Shown piece by piece: positions 14,837-23,005 of a DNA stretch of 24,899 nt; the stretch's first letter is position 1; each line of letters begins with the position of its first letter. Source of the stretch: Acidimicrobiia bacterium (GTDB lineage: Bacteria; Actinomycetota; Acidimicrobiia; Acidimicrobiales; Hopanoidiivorantaceae); assembly GCA_020027305.1 (NCBI GenBank), contig JAHRAM010000082.1:1-24899 (forward strand), in the 5' to 3' direction. Both the position numbers and the translations under genes were made by a program. Under the pieces are notes generated by a model. That model searched no databases. It was not told where the DNA came from and saw only the letters and a program-made list of their open reading frames with translations.

Positions 14837-16423
14837 TTAAATCTTGCGTTCTTGGTCAGCCCAATATGGGTCACGCAACCTACGCTTATAAAGTTTGCCG
14901 TTGGGGTCTCTTGGCAATTCGTCAATGAAGTCAATTGAGTGAGGCCACTTTTGCTTTCCAACCTTTTCTCTAATAAATTCCATAATCTGTCCGCTGGTTT
15001 CATCACCGTGCGCCACGCCTTTTGGGGTTTGAACCACTGCTTTGATGGCTTCCCCTTTATCTGGGTCTGGAACCCCAAACACTGCAACATCTTCAATTAA
15101 GTCACACTGATGAAGCGCACCTTCAATCTCTGCTGGATAAATATTTACTCCGCCTGAGATAATCATATCGTTGCTTCTATCATTCAAAAATAAATAACCA
15201 TCTTTGTTGAAATAGCCGACATCGCCAACGGTGAACATATCGCGTAGGCGGGCAACATTAGTTTTTTCATCATCTTTGTAATACTCAAAGTCGGCACCCG
15301 ACATGGCAGTTTTCATATATATTGTTCCACTCTCACCTGGAGGCAATTCATTACCTTCTTCATCAACCACGATAACGGTAGAACCTGGCCACGGAACGCC
15401 AACTGTGCCAGGATATTTTCGCCAATCCTCAGCTGAAACATAGGTGCCTCCCCCTTCTGTTGCGGCATAGTATTCCCAAATACAGTTACCCCACCAGTCC
15501 AACATTTTTTGCTTAGTTTCAACTGGGCAAGGAGCTGCTGCATGAATCATACGGCGAAGCGAAGAGACATCGTATTTGACTTTTTCTTCTTTAGGCAACG
15601 CCAACAAACGATGAAACATTGTCGGAACCATATGGCTCTGGGTCACCTTATATTTGTCTATTCGCTCAAGGGCGCCTTCAGGAGTCCATCTATCCATCAA
15701 AACAACTGAATGCCCCATATGTAAAGAAGTGGTCGTCCAAACATTCACAGCTGTGTGATAAAGAGGTGCTTGAGTAATATGAACATTATCATCGTGTGGC
15801 ATAATTCCTAACAGAAAAAATAGCCCACCCGAAGCGCCAGCTGACTCATCGGGATGAGCCTCTGGAAGCCCTCTTCTCACTCCCCTAGGTCGACCAGTGG
15901 TCCCAGAGGTGTAGAACATAAATGAGCCAGTGTGAAGTTCATCTGGGCGCTCGGTTGATTGCCCTTCAAGGAGTTCATCTAAAGATTTGAAGCCGTCTAT
16001 TTTACCTTTAGAATAAAGATTTGGGATTTCAAAATCTGCATGCTCTTCATCGCTATCATCAGCCTCTAAAACTTTTTTGACTTCTTCGGCAAAACCCTCA
16101 TCTGCAATCAACACTTTAGTTTCAGAATTTTTAGCAATATATGAAATCTCTGGCCCACTCAGGTGCCAGTTAACAGTTGTGATATAAAACCCACATTGAA
16201 AAATAGCTAAACCAACCATCAACTGCTCAATACAATTAGGCAAAACAGTCGTGACTTGGTCGCCCTTTTTTAGTCCTAGCGATAAAAGCCCATTGCTAAG
16301 TTGATTTACCCTATCAGCAAGCTCCCCATATGTAATTTCGTTATAGTCAGGGTCTACAACTGCCAAACGGTCTGGGTTAGTTTCAGCAATTTTCCAAAAA
16401 CCTAAAATTTGTTCGTCTGTCAT
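14837..16423 (-). CDS. acyl-CoA synthetase (AMP-forming)
   Basis: 528 residues, ANL superfamily: activates a carboxylic acid to the acyl-AMP and then the CoA thioester. Core motifs: P-loop TSGTTGRPRGVRRG near 170, YYAATEGGGTYVS (A5) near 315, VGDVGYFNKDGYL with FLNDRSNDMIISGGVNIYPAEIE (A7/A8 hinge) near 395-430, and the C-terminal catalytic Lys in PRDPNGKLYKRRLRDPYW. The ending RRLRDPYW and ATEGGG are typical of actinobacterial FadD-type enzymes for fatty, aromatic or bile/steroid acids; chain specificity is unknown. AAGGGA upstream supports the start. The next gene on this strand upstream is pheT, 76 bases away, and belongs to a different process. Confidence 0.93.
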   Translation of the reverse strand: MTDEQILGFWKIAETNPDRLAVVDPDYNEITYGELADRVNQLSNGLLSLGLKKGDQVTTVLPNCIEQLMVGLAIFQCGFYITTVNWHLSGPEISYIAKNSETKVLIADEGFAEEVKKVLEADDSDEEHADFEIPNLYSKGKIDGFKSLDELLEGQSTERPDELHTGSFMFYTSGTTGRPRGVRRGLPEAHPDESAGASGGLFFLLGIMPHDDNVHITQAPLYHTAVNVWTTTSLHMGHSVVLMDRWTPEGALERIDKYKVTQSHMVPTMFHRLLALPKEEKVKYDVSSLRRMIHAAAPCPVETKQKMLDWWGNCIWEYYAATEGGGTYVSAEDWRKYPGTVGVPWPGSTVIVVDEEGNELPPGESGTIYMKTAMSGADFEYYKDDEKTNVARLRDMFTVGDVGYFNKDGYLFLNDRSNDMIISGGVNIYPAEIEGALHQCDLIEDVAVFGVPDPDKGEAIKAVVQTPKGVAHGDETSGQIMEFIREKVGKQKWPHSIDFIDELPRDPNGKLYKRRLRDPYWADQERKI

Positions 16424-16499
16424 TTCATTCCCTTCTATTTAATATGGTAAAAGATTTAGAAGGAAAAAGAAAATTGGGGCTTGGTTAAATGCTTGTTAT

Positions 16500-18899
16500 T
16501 TAAATGCGCGGCTCTGCCCCTAAATTTTGAGCAGCCTCAATACAGGCTTGACGAATTTCTTGCGCCTCTTCATCTGTGAGTGTTCGGTCAGGAGCTGATA
16601 TCTTGAAAGAATATGCCAGCCCTCTCTTTTCTCCTTCAATGTGTTCGTCAAAGAGGTTCAATTCACAAACAATGCCAGCTTCACCTCTGCTCGCTTGGCG
16701 TAAAGCTTCATAAAGTTTTGAAGCAGAAATATCGCCCACCCAAAAGGCTAAGTCAAAATTGGTAGCAGGGTATTTTATCGGCGAAACATAATCTTTTTTC
16801 TCACGTTCAAGCAAGAAATCTATCGTAGCGCCTACATGCAACTCAGCATAAGAAAGTGGGGTTGCCAAATTAAAATCTTTACATATTTGTGATTCAACTT
16901 GCCCAAAGATTCCTAATCCCTGCTCGCCGCCGAAAATCCCAGCTGCTCTTACAGGATGAAATCCTGGTATTTGTTGATTTTCAAATCTACACCCAGGCAA
17001 CAGTTCTGTTAATAGCTGTGAAAGAATTAAGGGTTCGGTGTTGCTTAAAGCTATGGCAAGGTGCTCGCTCTCATCTGGGAGTTCAGAATTGCTGGGGTTA
17101 AAAATTTTGCCTATTTCAAATAGATTTACATCATGGTTTTGGTGGGAAACATTATATGAGAGTGCTTTTAAAATTCCTGGCCCTAAATACGGCCGCAAAA
17201 ACATCACATCTCTTTTTTCTTCGGATTCATTAGCGGTTGCATTGCTAGAAATTGCAATTGCCTCAGTTTTTAAACCAGTAAATGAAATATCGCTTTCTTC
17301 TAGGAAGGGCAAAGATATGGTTTCATAGAGTCCAAACCCTTTCAGTGCCCGAATTATTTCTCGGCGTTTTTGTTGACGTTTGGTCAATCCAATGTTTGTC
17401 AATCCAGTAGATGCTTCCGGGCTTGATTTAGCATGGGGAACTCTGAGTGGGAATTTTTTATAACTATGGGTTCGTGCGATTTCTTCAATCACATCAATTG
17501 CGGTTTCAGTATCTGGTCTAAAACTTGGGATTTCAACCGTGAGCAAGAGATTGTCTTTTTTGCCCGTTTGTTTCACCCCAAACCCAATTGATTGAAGAAG
17601 TGTTTTTGCTTGATCCATATCTATGATGTCACCCAAGTGCCTTTTGATTTCAGCTTCGCTAACTTTGACCGGTTGCGACTTTTCAAGACTTCCTATTTCT
17701 TTAGCGTATCCTTTAGCGATGCTGATACCTTGTGCTTGCGCTAGCTCAGCAATCCTATCAAGTGCTAACTCAGCAAGCTCAACATCAACACCTCGCTCAA
17801 AACGGGCAGATGCTTCGCTTCTCAGACCCATTCGTCTAGAAGTTCTGGCAATGTCAATGGGTCGCCACCAAGCAGCTTCCATCAAAACATTTTTTGTGCT
17901 GTCAGAAATTTCAGTTGAGATACCACCCATAACCCCAGCGATGCTAATAGGCTCGCCTGAAATGTTTGAAATAATTCCATCAGCTGTGGTTACTTTTCGT
18001 TCTTTTTCGTCAAGGGTTAATACCTTTTCCCCTTCTCTTGCCATTCTGACCGTCATCTTTCCTTCGGGCAATTTGTCAAGGTCAAAAGAGTGAGTTGGCT
18101 GCCCCAGTTCAAGCATTACATAATTAGAAATATCAACGATATTGTTTAATGGGCGCATGCCACAAGCCAACAAACGTCTTGCAATGTTTATCGGGCTTGG
18201 CTTTATCTTTACATCTGTAAGCACACGCATCGTGAAATGTTGGCAGAAATCTGGCGCTTGGATTTCAACCTTGCACATTTCACTGGCAAGTTGGGTGGTC
18301 TCTTTCAACGTTGGGGTTGGAATAGCAAAGTCAATTCTTTGGCGAGCAGCTAAATCACGGGCAACACCTGCTACAGACATTGCATCCGGGCGATTTGGAT
18401 TTATCTCAAGGTCAAACAAGGTATCTGCCCCAAACACATCTGCTAGGTCTGTTCCCACCTCTAGATTGTTTGGCAAAATCATAATTCCACCAGAGTCTTG
18501 CCCCATTTGAAGTTCGGGGGCAGAACAAATCATCCCTTCAGAAGTTTCACCACGGATTTCTCGCTTTGTGATTTTCAAATCGCCCGTTTCTGAATTGGTA
18601 GACAAGATAGCACCCACGGTTGCCAGCGGAACTAAATCGCCCACTGACATATTGAATGCCCCACAACAAACCCGATAGGTCTTTCCGCCCCCAGTTGAAA
18701 CATCTACCAGCTGAATACGGTCAGCATTTGGGTGTGGTTCTGTAGCAAGCACCTCTGCCACAACTACCCCGCTAAAGGTCGGAGATATATCTATTATTTC
18801 TTCAACATTGAGCCCTAAGTCAGCAAGGTCATCTGCGATGGTTTGAATTGACGCTTCAAATGGCGCAAATTCTTTTAGCCAAGAAAGCAATACCTTCAT
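16500..18899 (-). CDS. pheT: phenylalanyl-tRNA synthetase beta subunit
   Basis: 799 residues, full-length bacterial type. Pairs with PheS in an alpha2-beta2 enzyme that charges tRNA-Phe. N-terminal opening MKVLLSWLKEF, EMAP-like tRNA-binding domain about 40-150 (VAEVLATEPHPNADRIQLVDV), B3/B4 editing domain about 205-380 (MEAAWWRPIDIARTSRRMGLRSEASARFERG), B5 domain about 400-475, the catalytic-like core, and the FDX-ACB anticodon-binding domain over the last ~95 residues (YPATNFDLAFWV, LAYSFKISAPDRTLTDEEA). The start lies one base after the pheS stop (TAA-T-ATG), indicating translational coupling. Confidence 0.98.
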   Translation of the reverse strand: MKVLLSWLKEFAPFEASIQTIADDLADLGLNVEEIIDISPTFSGVVVAEVLATEPHPNADRIQLVDVSTGGGKTYRVCCGAFNMSVGDLVPLATVGAILSTNSETGDLKITKREIRGETSEGMICSAPELQMGQDSGGIMILPNNLEVGTDLADVFGADTLFDLEINPNRPDAMSVAGVARDLAARQRIDFAIPTPTLKETTQLASEMCKVEIQAPDFCQHFTMRVLTDVKIKPSPINIARRLLACGMRPLNNIVDISNYVMLELGQPTHSFDLDKLPEGKMTVRMAREGEKVLTLDEKERKVTTADGIISNISGEPISIAGVMGGISTEISDSTKNVLMEAAWWRPIDIARTSRRMGLRSEASARFERGVDVELAELALDRIAELAQAQGISIAKGYAKEIGSLEKSQPVKVSEAEIKRHLGDIIDMDQAKTLLQSIGFGVKQTGKKDNLLLTVEIPSFRPDTETAIDVIEEIARTHSYKKFPLRVPHAKSSPEASTGLTNIGLTKRQQKRREIIRALKGFGLYETISLPFLEESDISFTGLKTEAIAISSNATANESEEKRDVMFLRPYLGPGILKALSYNVSHQNHDVNLFEIGKIFNPSNSELPDESEHLAIALSNTEPLILSQLLTELLPGCRFENQQIPGFHPVRAAGIFGGEQGLGIFGQVESQICKDFNLATPLSYAELHVGATIDFLLEREKKDYVSPIKYPATNFDLAFWVGDISASKLYEALRQASRGEAGIVCELNLFDEHIEGEKRGLAYSFKISAPDRTLTDEEAQEIRQACIEAAQNLGAEPRI

Positions 18900-18900
18900 A

Positions 18901-19959
18901 TTAAAACTGCCTCAAAAATCTAATGTCGCCATTCCAAAACTCGCGAAGATCGTCAATGCCAAATTCCATCATTGCAAGGCGGTCGATGCCAAACCCAAAG
19001 GCAAAGCCAGTGTATTCGCTCGGGTTAATTCCGCAGGCTTCAAAAACATTGGGGTGTACCATTCCGCACCCTCCCATTTCAATCCACTTCCCCGCATTCT
19101 TATTGTTGGTTTCAGTTTCGGGAACAAAAATGTCAAACTCAGCAGATGGTTCAGTAAAAGGAAAATATGAAGGACGAAGCCTTGTCTTAAATTCATTGCC
19201 AAAAATGGCTTTTATAAATTTGTCAATTGTGCCTGCTAAGTCGCCAAACTGAATTCCCTTATCAACCACCAGCCCTTCAATCTGATGGAAAACTGGCATG
19301 TGGGTGGAATCTGCTGTATCTTGTCGATAACATCTTCCAGGTGCCACCACATAAATAGGCGGAGGTTGTGAGAGCATCGTGCGAACTTGAACTGGAGAAG
19401 TGTGAGTGCGAAGCAATGTGCTTTGTGGCTCACCGTGATCTACATAGAAAGTATCATACATATCTCGCGCTGGGTGCCCTAGCGGAAAATTTAAAGCTCC
19501 AAAATTGTTCCATTCGCTTTCAACTTCTGGGCCTTCCACGACCGTGTATCCCATCGCACAAAACACATCTTCCAAACGCCACTGCATTTGTGTGATTGGG
19601 TGTAAGCGCCCTGCCTTAATTGACTGAGAAAAAGATTTTGTGGCAGAAATTACAGCTGAGAGATCTTGAACTTCATCTTTTTGCTGATTTAGGTTTTGCT
19701 CAGCAATTAACTCTTTGAGGCGATTGTCATAAAGCCCTGAAACATCTTCGTATGCCTCATTTAAGATTTGCCCTGCTTCAGGGCGTTGTTCCTTTTCCAT
19801 ATCGCCCACTACGGAACGCAACTCTGAAATTGCAGATGTCTTGCCAACCAAACTATTTTTAAGCTGTGCCAACTCTTCTGCTGTTTTAGCTTTGGCCAGG
19901 GCATCTAAAACCACTGCCCGATTTTCATCTAGTTTTTGCCTAAGTTCTTGAGGGGTCAT
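18901..19959 (-). CDS. pheS: phenylalanyl-tRNA synthetase alpha subunit
   Basis: 352 residues, the catalytic class II subunit. N-terminal coiled coil about 1-85 that grips tRNA, then core motifs: HPARDMYDTFYV, LLRTHTSPVQVRTM (motif 2 start), APGRCYRQDTADSTHMPVFHQ, FTEPSAEFDIF, WIEMGGCGMVHPNVFEACG, and motif 3 GFAFGFGIDRLAMMEFGIDDLREFW. The SD AAAGGAGG at 19973-19980 is the strongest in the window, but it is 13 bases from the ATG, and no alternative start codon lies in frame between. A closer AAAGAG may serve instead. It lies downstream of rplT across 107 A/T-rich bases. Confidence 0.98.
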   Translation of the reverse strand: MTPQELRQKLDENRAVVLDALAKAKTAEELAQLKNSLVGKTSAISELRSVVGDMEKEQRPEAGQILNEAYEDVSGLYDNRLKELIAEQNLNQQKDEVQDLSAVISATKSFSQSIKAGRLHPITQMQWRLEDVFCAMGYTVVEGPEVESEWNNFGALNFPLGHPARDMYDTFYVDHGEPQSTLLRTHTSPVQVRTMLSQPPPIYVVAPGRCYRQDTADSTHMPVFHQIEGLVVDKGIQFGDLAGTIDKFIKAIFGNEFKTRLRPSYFPFTEPSAEFDIFVPETETNNKNAGKWIEMGGCGMVHPNVFEACGINPSEYTGFAFGFGIDRLAMMEFGIDDLREFWNGDIRFLRQF

Positions 19960-20066
19960 AGGCTCTTTACCGCCTCCTTTATAGAGTTGGCCCGCAATTG
20001 GTTATGTTTGATTATGTCGCGCAAATAATTGTCTATCTACTAATTATATGCTTACCAATTATGTGC

Positions 20067-20411
20067 TTAGAGTGTTTGCTTAATCAGCTGCTGGAACGCA
20101 TCAGGGTCGCTGACTGCTAGCTCGGCTAAAGATTTGCGATTTATCTCGACACCGCTTTTTGAAAGGGCATCAATGAACCTTGAATAAGTGGTGCCGTTTT
20201 GACGACAGATTGCGTTAATGCGCTGAATCCAGAGACGGCGAAGACTACGTTTTCTGGTGCGCCTATCACGATAGGCATATTGGAGCGAGTGCATGACCTG
20301 CTCATTGGCAGCTCTCGGTAGCCGTGACTTATCGCCATAATATCCTTTGGAGCGCGATAAGGTTACCCTTCGCCTTTTTCTAGATGTTACCGATCGTTTA
20401 ACCCTTGCCAT
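20067..20411 (-). CDS. rplT: 50S ribosomal protein L20
   Basis: 114 residues, close to the family norm of 115-120. A 23S rRNA-binding assembly protein. ARVKRSVTSRKRRRVTLSRSKGYYGDKSRLPRAANEQVMHSLQYAYRDRRTRKR is replaced here only in minor positions relative to other L20s. RRLWIQRINAICRQNG and NRKSLAELAVSDPDAFQQL complete it. AGGAACAG precedes the ATG as SD. Third gene of the infC-rpmI-rplT unit; the 67-base gap to rpmI is T-rich on the top strand with no terminator. The stop codon sits in a 13-base imperfect direct repeat (20042-20054 and 20057-20069). Confidence 0.98.
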   Translation of the reverse strand: MARVKRSVTSRKRRRVTLSRSKGYYGDKSRLPRAANEQVMHSLQYAYRDRRTRKRSLRRLWIQRINAICRQNGTTYSRFIDALSKSGVEINRKSLAELAVSDPDAFQQLIKQTL

Positions 20412-20479
20412 TTTTTTCTGTTCCTATTTTTCTCTATTATTTTTGTTTATTTGGTTTTGATTCGTCTGTTTTTGGCTAT

Positions 20480-20677
20480 TTATTTCTCACGAAGCAACCG
20501 TTTCACTGTAGGGACATCTTGTTTGGAAACTAGCTTAGGGTTTCTATGCTGTCGTTTTCGCTTGGGAGCTTTCTTTTCAAGGATATGGTTGTGGTTGGCA
20601 CTTCTATAGCGAACCTTGCCACTTCCAGTTACTTTGAAACGTTTTGCAGCCCCCTTGTGTGTTTTCATCTTTGGCAT
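20480..20677 (-). CDS. rpmI: 50S ribosomal protein L35
   Basis: 65 residues, the normal L35 size. MPKMKTHKGAAKRFKVTGSG opening, then KVRYRSANHNHILEKK and KRKRQHRN, all hallmark basic stretches. It is the middle gene of infC-rpmI-rplT. The leader before the ATG has only a weak GCGAGA as SD, so part of its translation may depend on coupling to infC transcription. Confidence 0.98.
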   Translation of the reverse strand: MPKMKTHKGAAKRFKVTGSGKVRYRSANHNHILEKKAPKRKRQHRNPKLVSKQDVPTVKRLLREK

Positions 20678-20778
20678 AATATCTCGCTTTTAATTTTACC
20701 CTTTAAATTTACACAATAATTTATGAATTTGAATTTATGGTTTCTATGGCTTAAATTTGAAAATGTAGAAATCCTAAT

Positions 20779-21357
20779 TCAAGTTACCAATTCTTGATTC
20801 TTGGGTTGTGATGTGTTTAATGCTGTTGGCTTTGGTTTTTTCTTTGTTTTGTCTGGAATTAGCACCATCGTCATGTTTCTGCCCTCAAGAGAAGCCTCAA
20901 TCTCTACGAGTGCGATGTCTTTGGTTTCGTCTTTTACAAAATCAACGATGCGCTGCCCTTGTTCGGGGTGTTGTAGTTCTCTACCTCTAAACATGACTGT
21001 TATCTTGACACGGTTTCCATCTTCTAAAAACTCTAAAACCTTTCTAGTTTTGGTCTCTAAGTCGCCTTGGCTTATTTTCGGGCGATATTTAATTTCTTTA
21101 ACAACAACTTGGGTTCGCTTCTTTTTAGACTCTTTTTCACGTTGGGCAATTTCATACTTGTATTTGCTATAGTCCATAATACGACAGACGGGCGGATCTG
21201 CTTTTTGGGCGACCAAAACCAAATCTAAGTCTGCTGAACGAGCAATTTCAAGGGCTTCTTTTCTGGGTTTTACCCCAAGCTGGTTGCCGTCAGAGTCTAC
21301 AAGACGAACCTTAGGCGCCCGAATTTCCTCATTGACCCGAGAGGTGGAATTAGCCAC
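20779..21357 (-). CDS. infC: translation initiation factor IF-3
   Basis: 192 residues. Binds the 30S subunit, checks initiator tRNA and start codon, and prevents premature 50S joining. N-domain VNEEIRAPKVRLVDSDGNQLGV, the linker helix with YSKYKYEIAQREKESKKKRTQ, and C-domain VKEIKYRPKISQGDLETKTRK, GNRVKITVMFRGRE. The start is GTG at 21357, bounded by an in-frame TAA at 21382-21384, so no long N-terminal extension is possible. It does not use the AUU-class start that permits IF3 autoregulation in E. coli. First gene of the minus-strand translation unit, divergent from the DUF1844 gene across 160 bases. Confidence 0.97.
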   Translation of the reverse strand: MANSTSRVNEEIRAPKVRLVDSDGNQLGVKPRKEALEIARSADLDLVLVAQKADPPVCRIMDYSKYKYEIAQREKESKKKRTQVVVKEIKYRPKISQGDLETKTRKVLEFLEDGNRVKITVMFRGRELQHPEQGQRIVDFVKDETKDIALVEIEASLEGRNMTMVLIPDKTKKKPKPTALNTSQPKNQELVT

Positions 21358-21517
21358 GGGACTTCTTATGCACGGGTCTTGTTATCCATATTTTTCTGGG
21401 GCATATTTGCACTTATTGTTTTTCTTTATTGTATTCTTTTTCGCGCTATATTCTTTTTCTTTGTTATAGCTTATCTATTCTATTATTTTTTTAGCAAGTT
21501 TTTAGTATCGTTTAAAT
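21358..21517. other. divergent promoter region, infC / DUF1844
   Basis: 160 bases, very T-rich on the top strand. TAGTAT about 11-16 bases before the plus-strand ATG could be a -10 for a near-leaderless transcript. No stem-loop characteristic of L20-type autoregulatory leaders is evident before infC. Confidence 0.4.
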
Positions 21518-21919
21518 ATGAGCATTTGGACGCCCTCTGGGGAACATGAAATCACAAAAGAGCCTTTGGAAGAAGATGGGCAAGCTACTACGGAGGTAGA
21601 AGACTTGTCGCCTGAAGAACAAGCTGCTCAACAAAAGAAGATGCAAAAGGAATTTGAGCAAACCAAAAAACAAATTGCTGAAGCGCCAGTGGAACAAATA
21701 ATTTCTACCCATGTTATTGGACTTTATGAGTTGGCAGTTATCCATCTTCAACAAGAGGTTCCAAATTTGGAAGCAGCAAAAATTGCCATTGATGCAATGG
21801 CTGGGCTATTAGATGGCGTGGAAGGACAAATCGGAGAACCCGAAGAACCGATGAAAAAACTTTTGAGTGATTTACAAATGGCGTTTGTTAAGCTCAACCA
21901 ACAAGAAGATGAGGGATGA
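21518..21919 (+). CDS. DUF1844 protein
   Basis: 133 residues. The C-terminal half (about residues 58-128: APVEQIISTHVIGLYELAVIHL, then AAKIAIDAMAGLLDGV and EEPMKKLLSDLQMAFVKL) matches the helical DUF1844 family, of unknown function. The N-terminal half is acidic, Gln/Glu/Lys-rich and probably disordered or coiled. Actinobacteria commonly carry this gene next to infC, as here, where it is divergent; the link suggests a translation-related role but nothing is proven. It converges on hisG with a 15-base gap. Confidence 0.85.
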   Translation: MSIWTPSGEHEITKEPLEEDGQATTEVEDLSPEEQAAQQKKMQKEFEQTKKQIAEAPVEQIISTHVIGLYELAVIHLQQEVPNLEAAKIAIDAMAGLLDGVEGQIGEPEEPMKKLLSDLQMAFVKLNQQEDEG

Positions 21920-21934
21920 GAGCGAGCAAAAAAT

Positions 21935-22810
21935 TTAATAAACAATTTTTGAAAGTGGGATTTCAATAATACCTGTTGCGCCAGCATCGTTTAATGCTGG
22001 TATGAGCGTGTTAATTTCAGATTTTTCTACCACCGTTTCAACGGCATAGCCAGCGCCACCAAAAAGCTCGTTCACCGTTGGCATCTTTAGAGAAGGAAGT
22101 AATTTAATCACGGCATCTAAGTCTTCTTTGGCGGCATTCATTTTTACCAGCACCCTACCACGAGATTCAAGCACTCCCCAGAGCAGAACCTTTAGCTGCT
22201 CCATGGCTTTTGCTTTTTGCTCGTCGGCAACCGCTTTTGGATTTGCAACAAGCTCAGTATAAGAAGTCAAAATTGTGTCAATGATTTTTAGCCCAGCTGC
22301 ATTAAGGGCGCGTCCAGTTTCTGTCAAATCAACTACGGCATCTACAATATCTGGCACCTTGGCTTCGGTGGCACCATAAGATAGGCGAATGTCTGCCTCA
22401 ATCTTTTTTTCGGCAAAAAACTTTTTTGTGAGGTTGGGGTATTCAGTTGAAATGCGAACTCCGTTTGGCAAGTCAGCTGCTGATTTCCATTTGCTTTCAT
22501 TCTGAACTGCCACAACAACGTTCACAGGGCGTGAGGTATTTTTGGAATATTTAAGTTCTCCTAGTGAAACTACATCGCTCTTTGTTTCCTCCACCCAATC
22601 TCTACCTGTAATACCTATATCAAAAAGCCCCTCTGCCACATAAACTGGGATTTCTTGTGGCCGCAAAATACGAACTTCACTGACACGAGGGTCTTCAATG
22701 TCACAACGATAGGCCACATTTGATGTTCTCAAAACAGGAAGGTCAGCATCTTCAAACAACTGAAGGGTAGCTTCTTCTAAAGAACCTTTTGGCAGTGCTA
22801 AACGTAACAT
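21935..22810 (-). CDS. hisG: ATP phosphoribosyltransferase, long form
   Basis: 291 residues: catalyses ATP + PRPP to phosphoribosyl-ATP, the first, feedback-controlled step of histidine synthesis. N-terminal LALPKGSLEEATLQLF, RPQEIPVYVAEGLFDIGITGRDWV near 50-74, the PRPP loop region DAVVDLTETGRALNAAGL near 160-180, and a C-terminal ~80-residue regulatory ACT-like domain (VKMNAAKEDLDAVIKLLPSLKMPTV, then INTLIPALNDAGATGIIEIPLSKIV), which makes HisZ unnecessary. No hisE is adjacent, unlike many actinobacteria. No SD precedes the ATG; TATTCT lies 9-14 bases upstream, which would fit leaderless initiation. Four repeat copies lie upstream. Confidence 0.97.
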   Translation of the reverse strand: MLRLALPKGSLEEATLQLFEDADLPVLRTSNVAYRCDIEDPRVSEVRILRPQEIPVYVAEGLFDIGITGRDWVEETKSDVVSLGELKYSKNTSRPVNVVVAVQNESKWKSAADLPNGVRISTEYPNLTKKFFAEKKIEADIRLSYGATEAKVPDIVDAVVDLTETGRALNAAGLKIIDTILTSYTELVANPKAVADEQKAKAMEQLKVLLWGVLESRGRVLVKMNAAKEDLDAVIKLLPSLKMPTVNELFGGAGYAVETVVEKSEINTLIPALNDAGATGIIEIPLSKIVY

Positions 22811-22822
22811 ATATAAAGAATA

Positions 22823-22934
22823 CTTGACATCGGTGAGAGCTAGTAGGACATTTTTCTTTTGAGGGTTTTGTTAATCATCGGTTTGTGGGATTTATTAAGT
22901 ATCGGTTTGAGGGCTTGCTAATCATCGGTTTGTG
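22823..22934 (-). repeat. three to four direct repeats upstream of hisG
   Basis: On the top strand, ttgttaatcatcggtttgtg (22868-22887), ttattaagtatcggtttgag (22892-22911) and ttgctaatcatcggtttgtg (22915-22934) are near-copies at 24- and 23-base spacing. A weaker fourth core, catcggtgag, lies at 22828-22837, two periods away (48 bases). The shared core on the hisG strand is C-N-C-N-ACCGAT. The position (13-124 bases before the hisG ATG) suits binding sites for a regulator. Confidence 0.65.
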
Positions 22935-23005
22935 CTCTTTTTGTTGCTATCAATTTTTGTCTTTATTAATTGTTAGCGCATTTACTGTATCTCATTATTA
23001 AATAT

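Noticed and set aside
17623..18093. 156-codon plus-strand frame inside pheT
   Set aside because: It is the antisense of a fully conserved synthetase gene; composition (Ser/Pro/Ile-rich) reflects the complement of pheT codons.
21920..21960. Bidirectional terminator between DUF1844 and hisG
   Set aside because: The only symmetry is an A/T-only 7-base match (caaaaa...tttttg) without a GC stem; too weak to call.
22805..22828. PafBC-like pattern TGTCA...TATATG before hisG
   Set aside because: The would-be -10 overlaps the hisG start codon and does not fit TANNNT at the required spacing.
22868..22934. Repeats before hisG as a CRISPR array
   Set aside because: The period is 23-24 bases with 20-base units, leaving only 3-4 bases between them; there is no room for spacers, and no cas genes are present.
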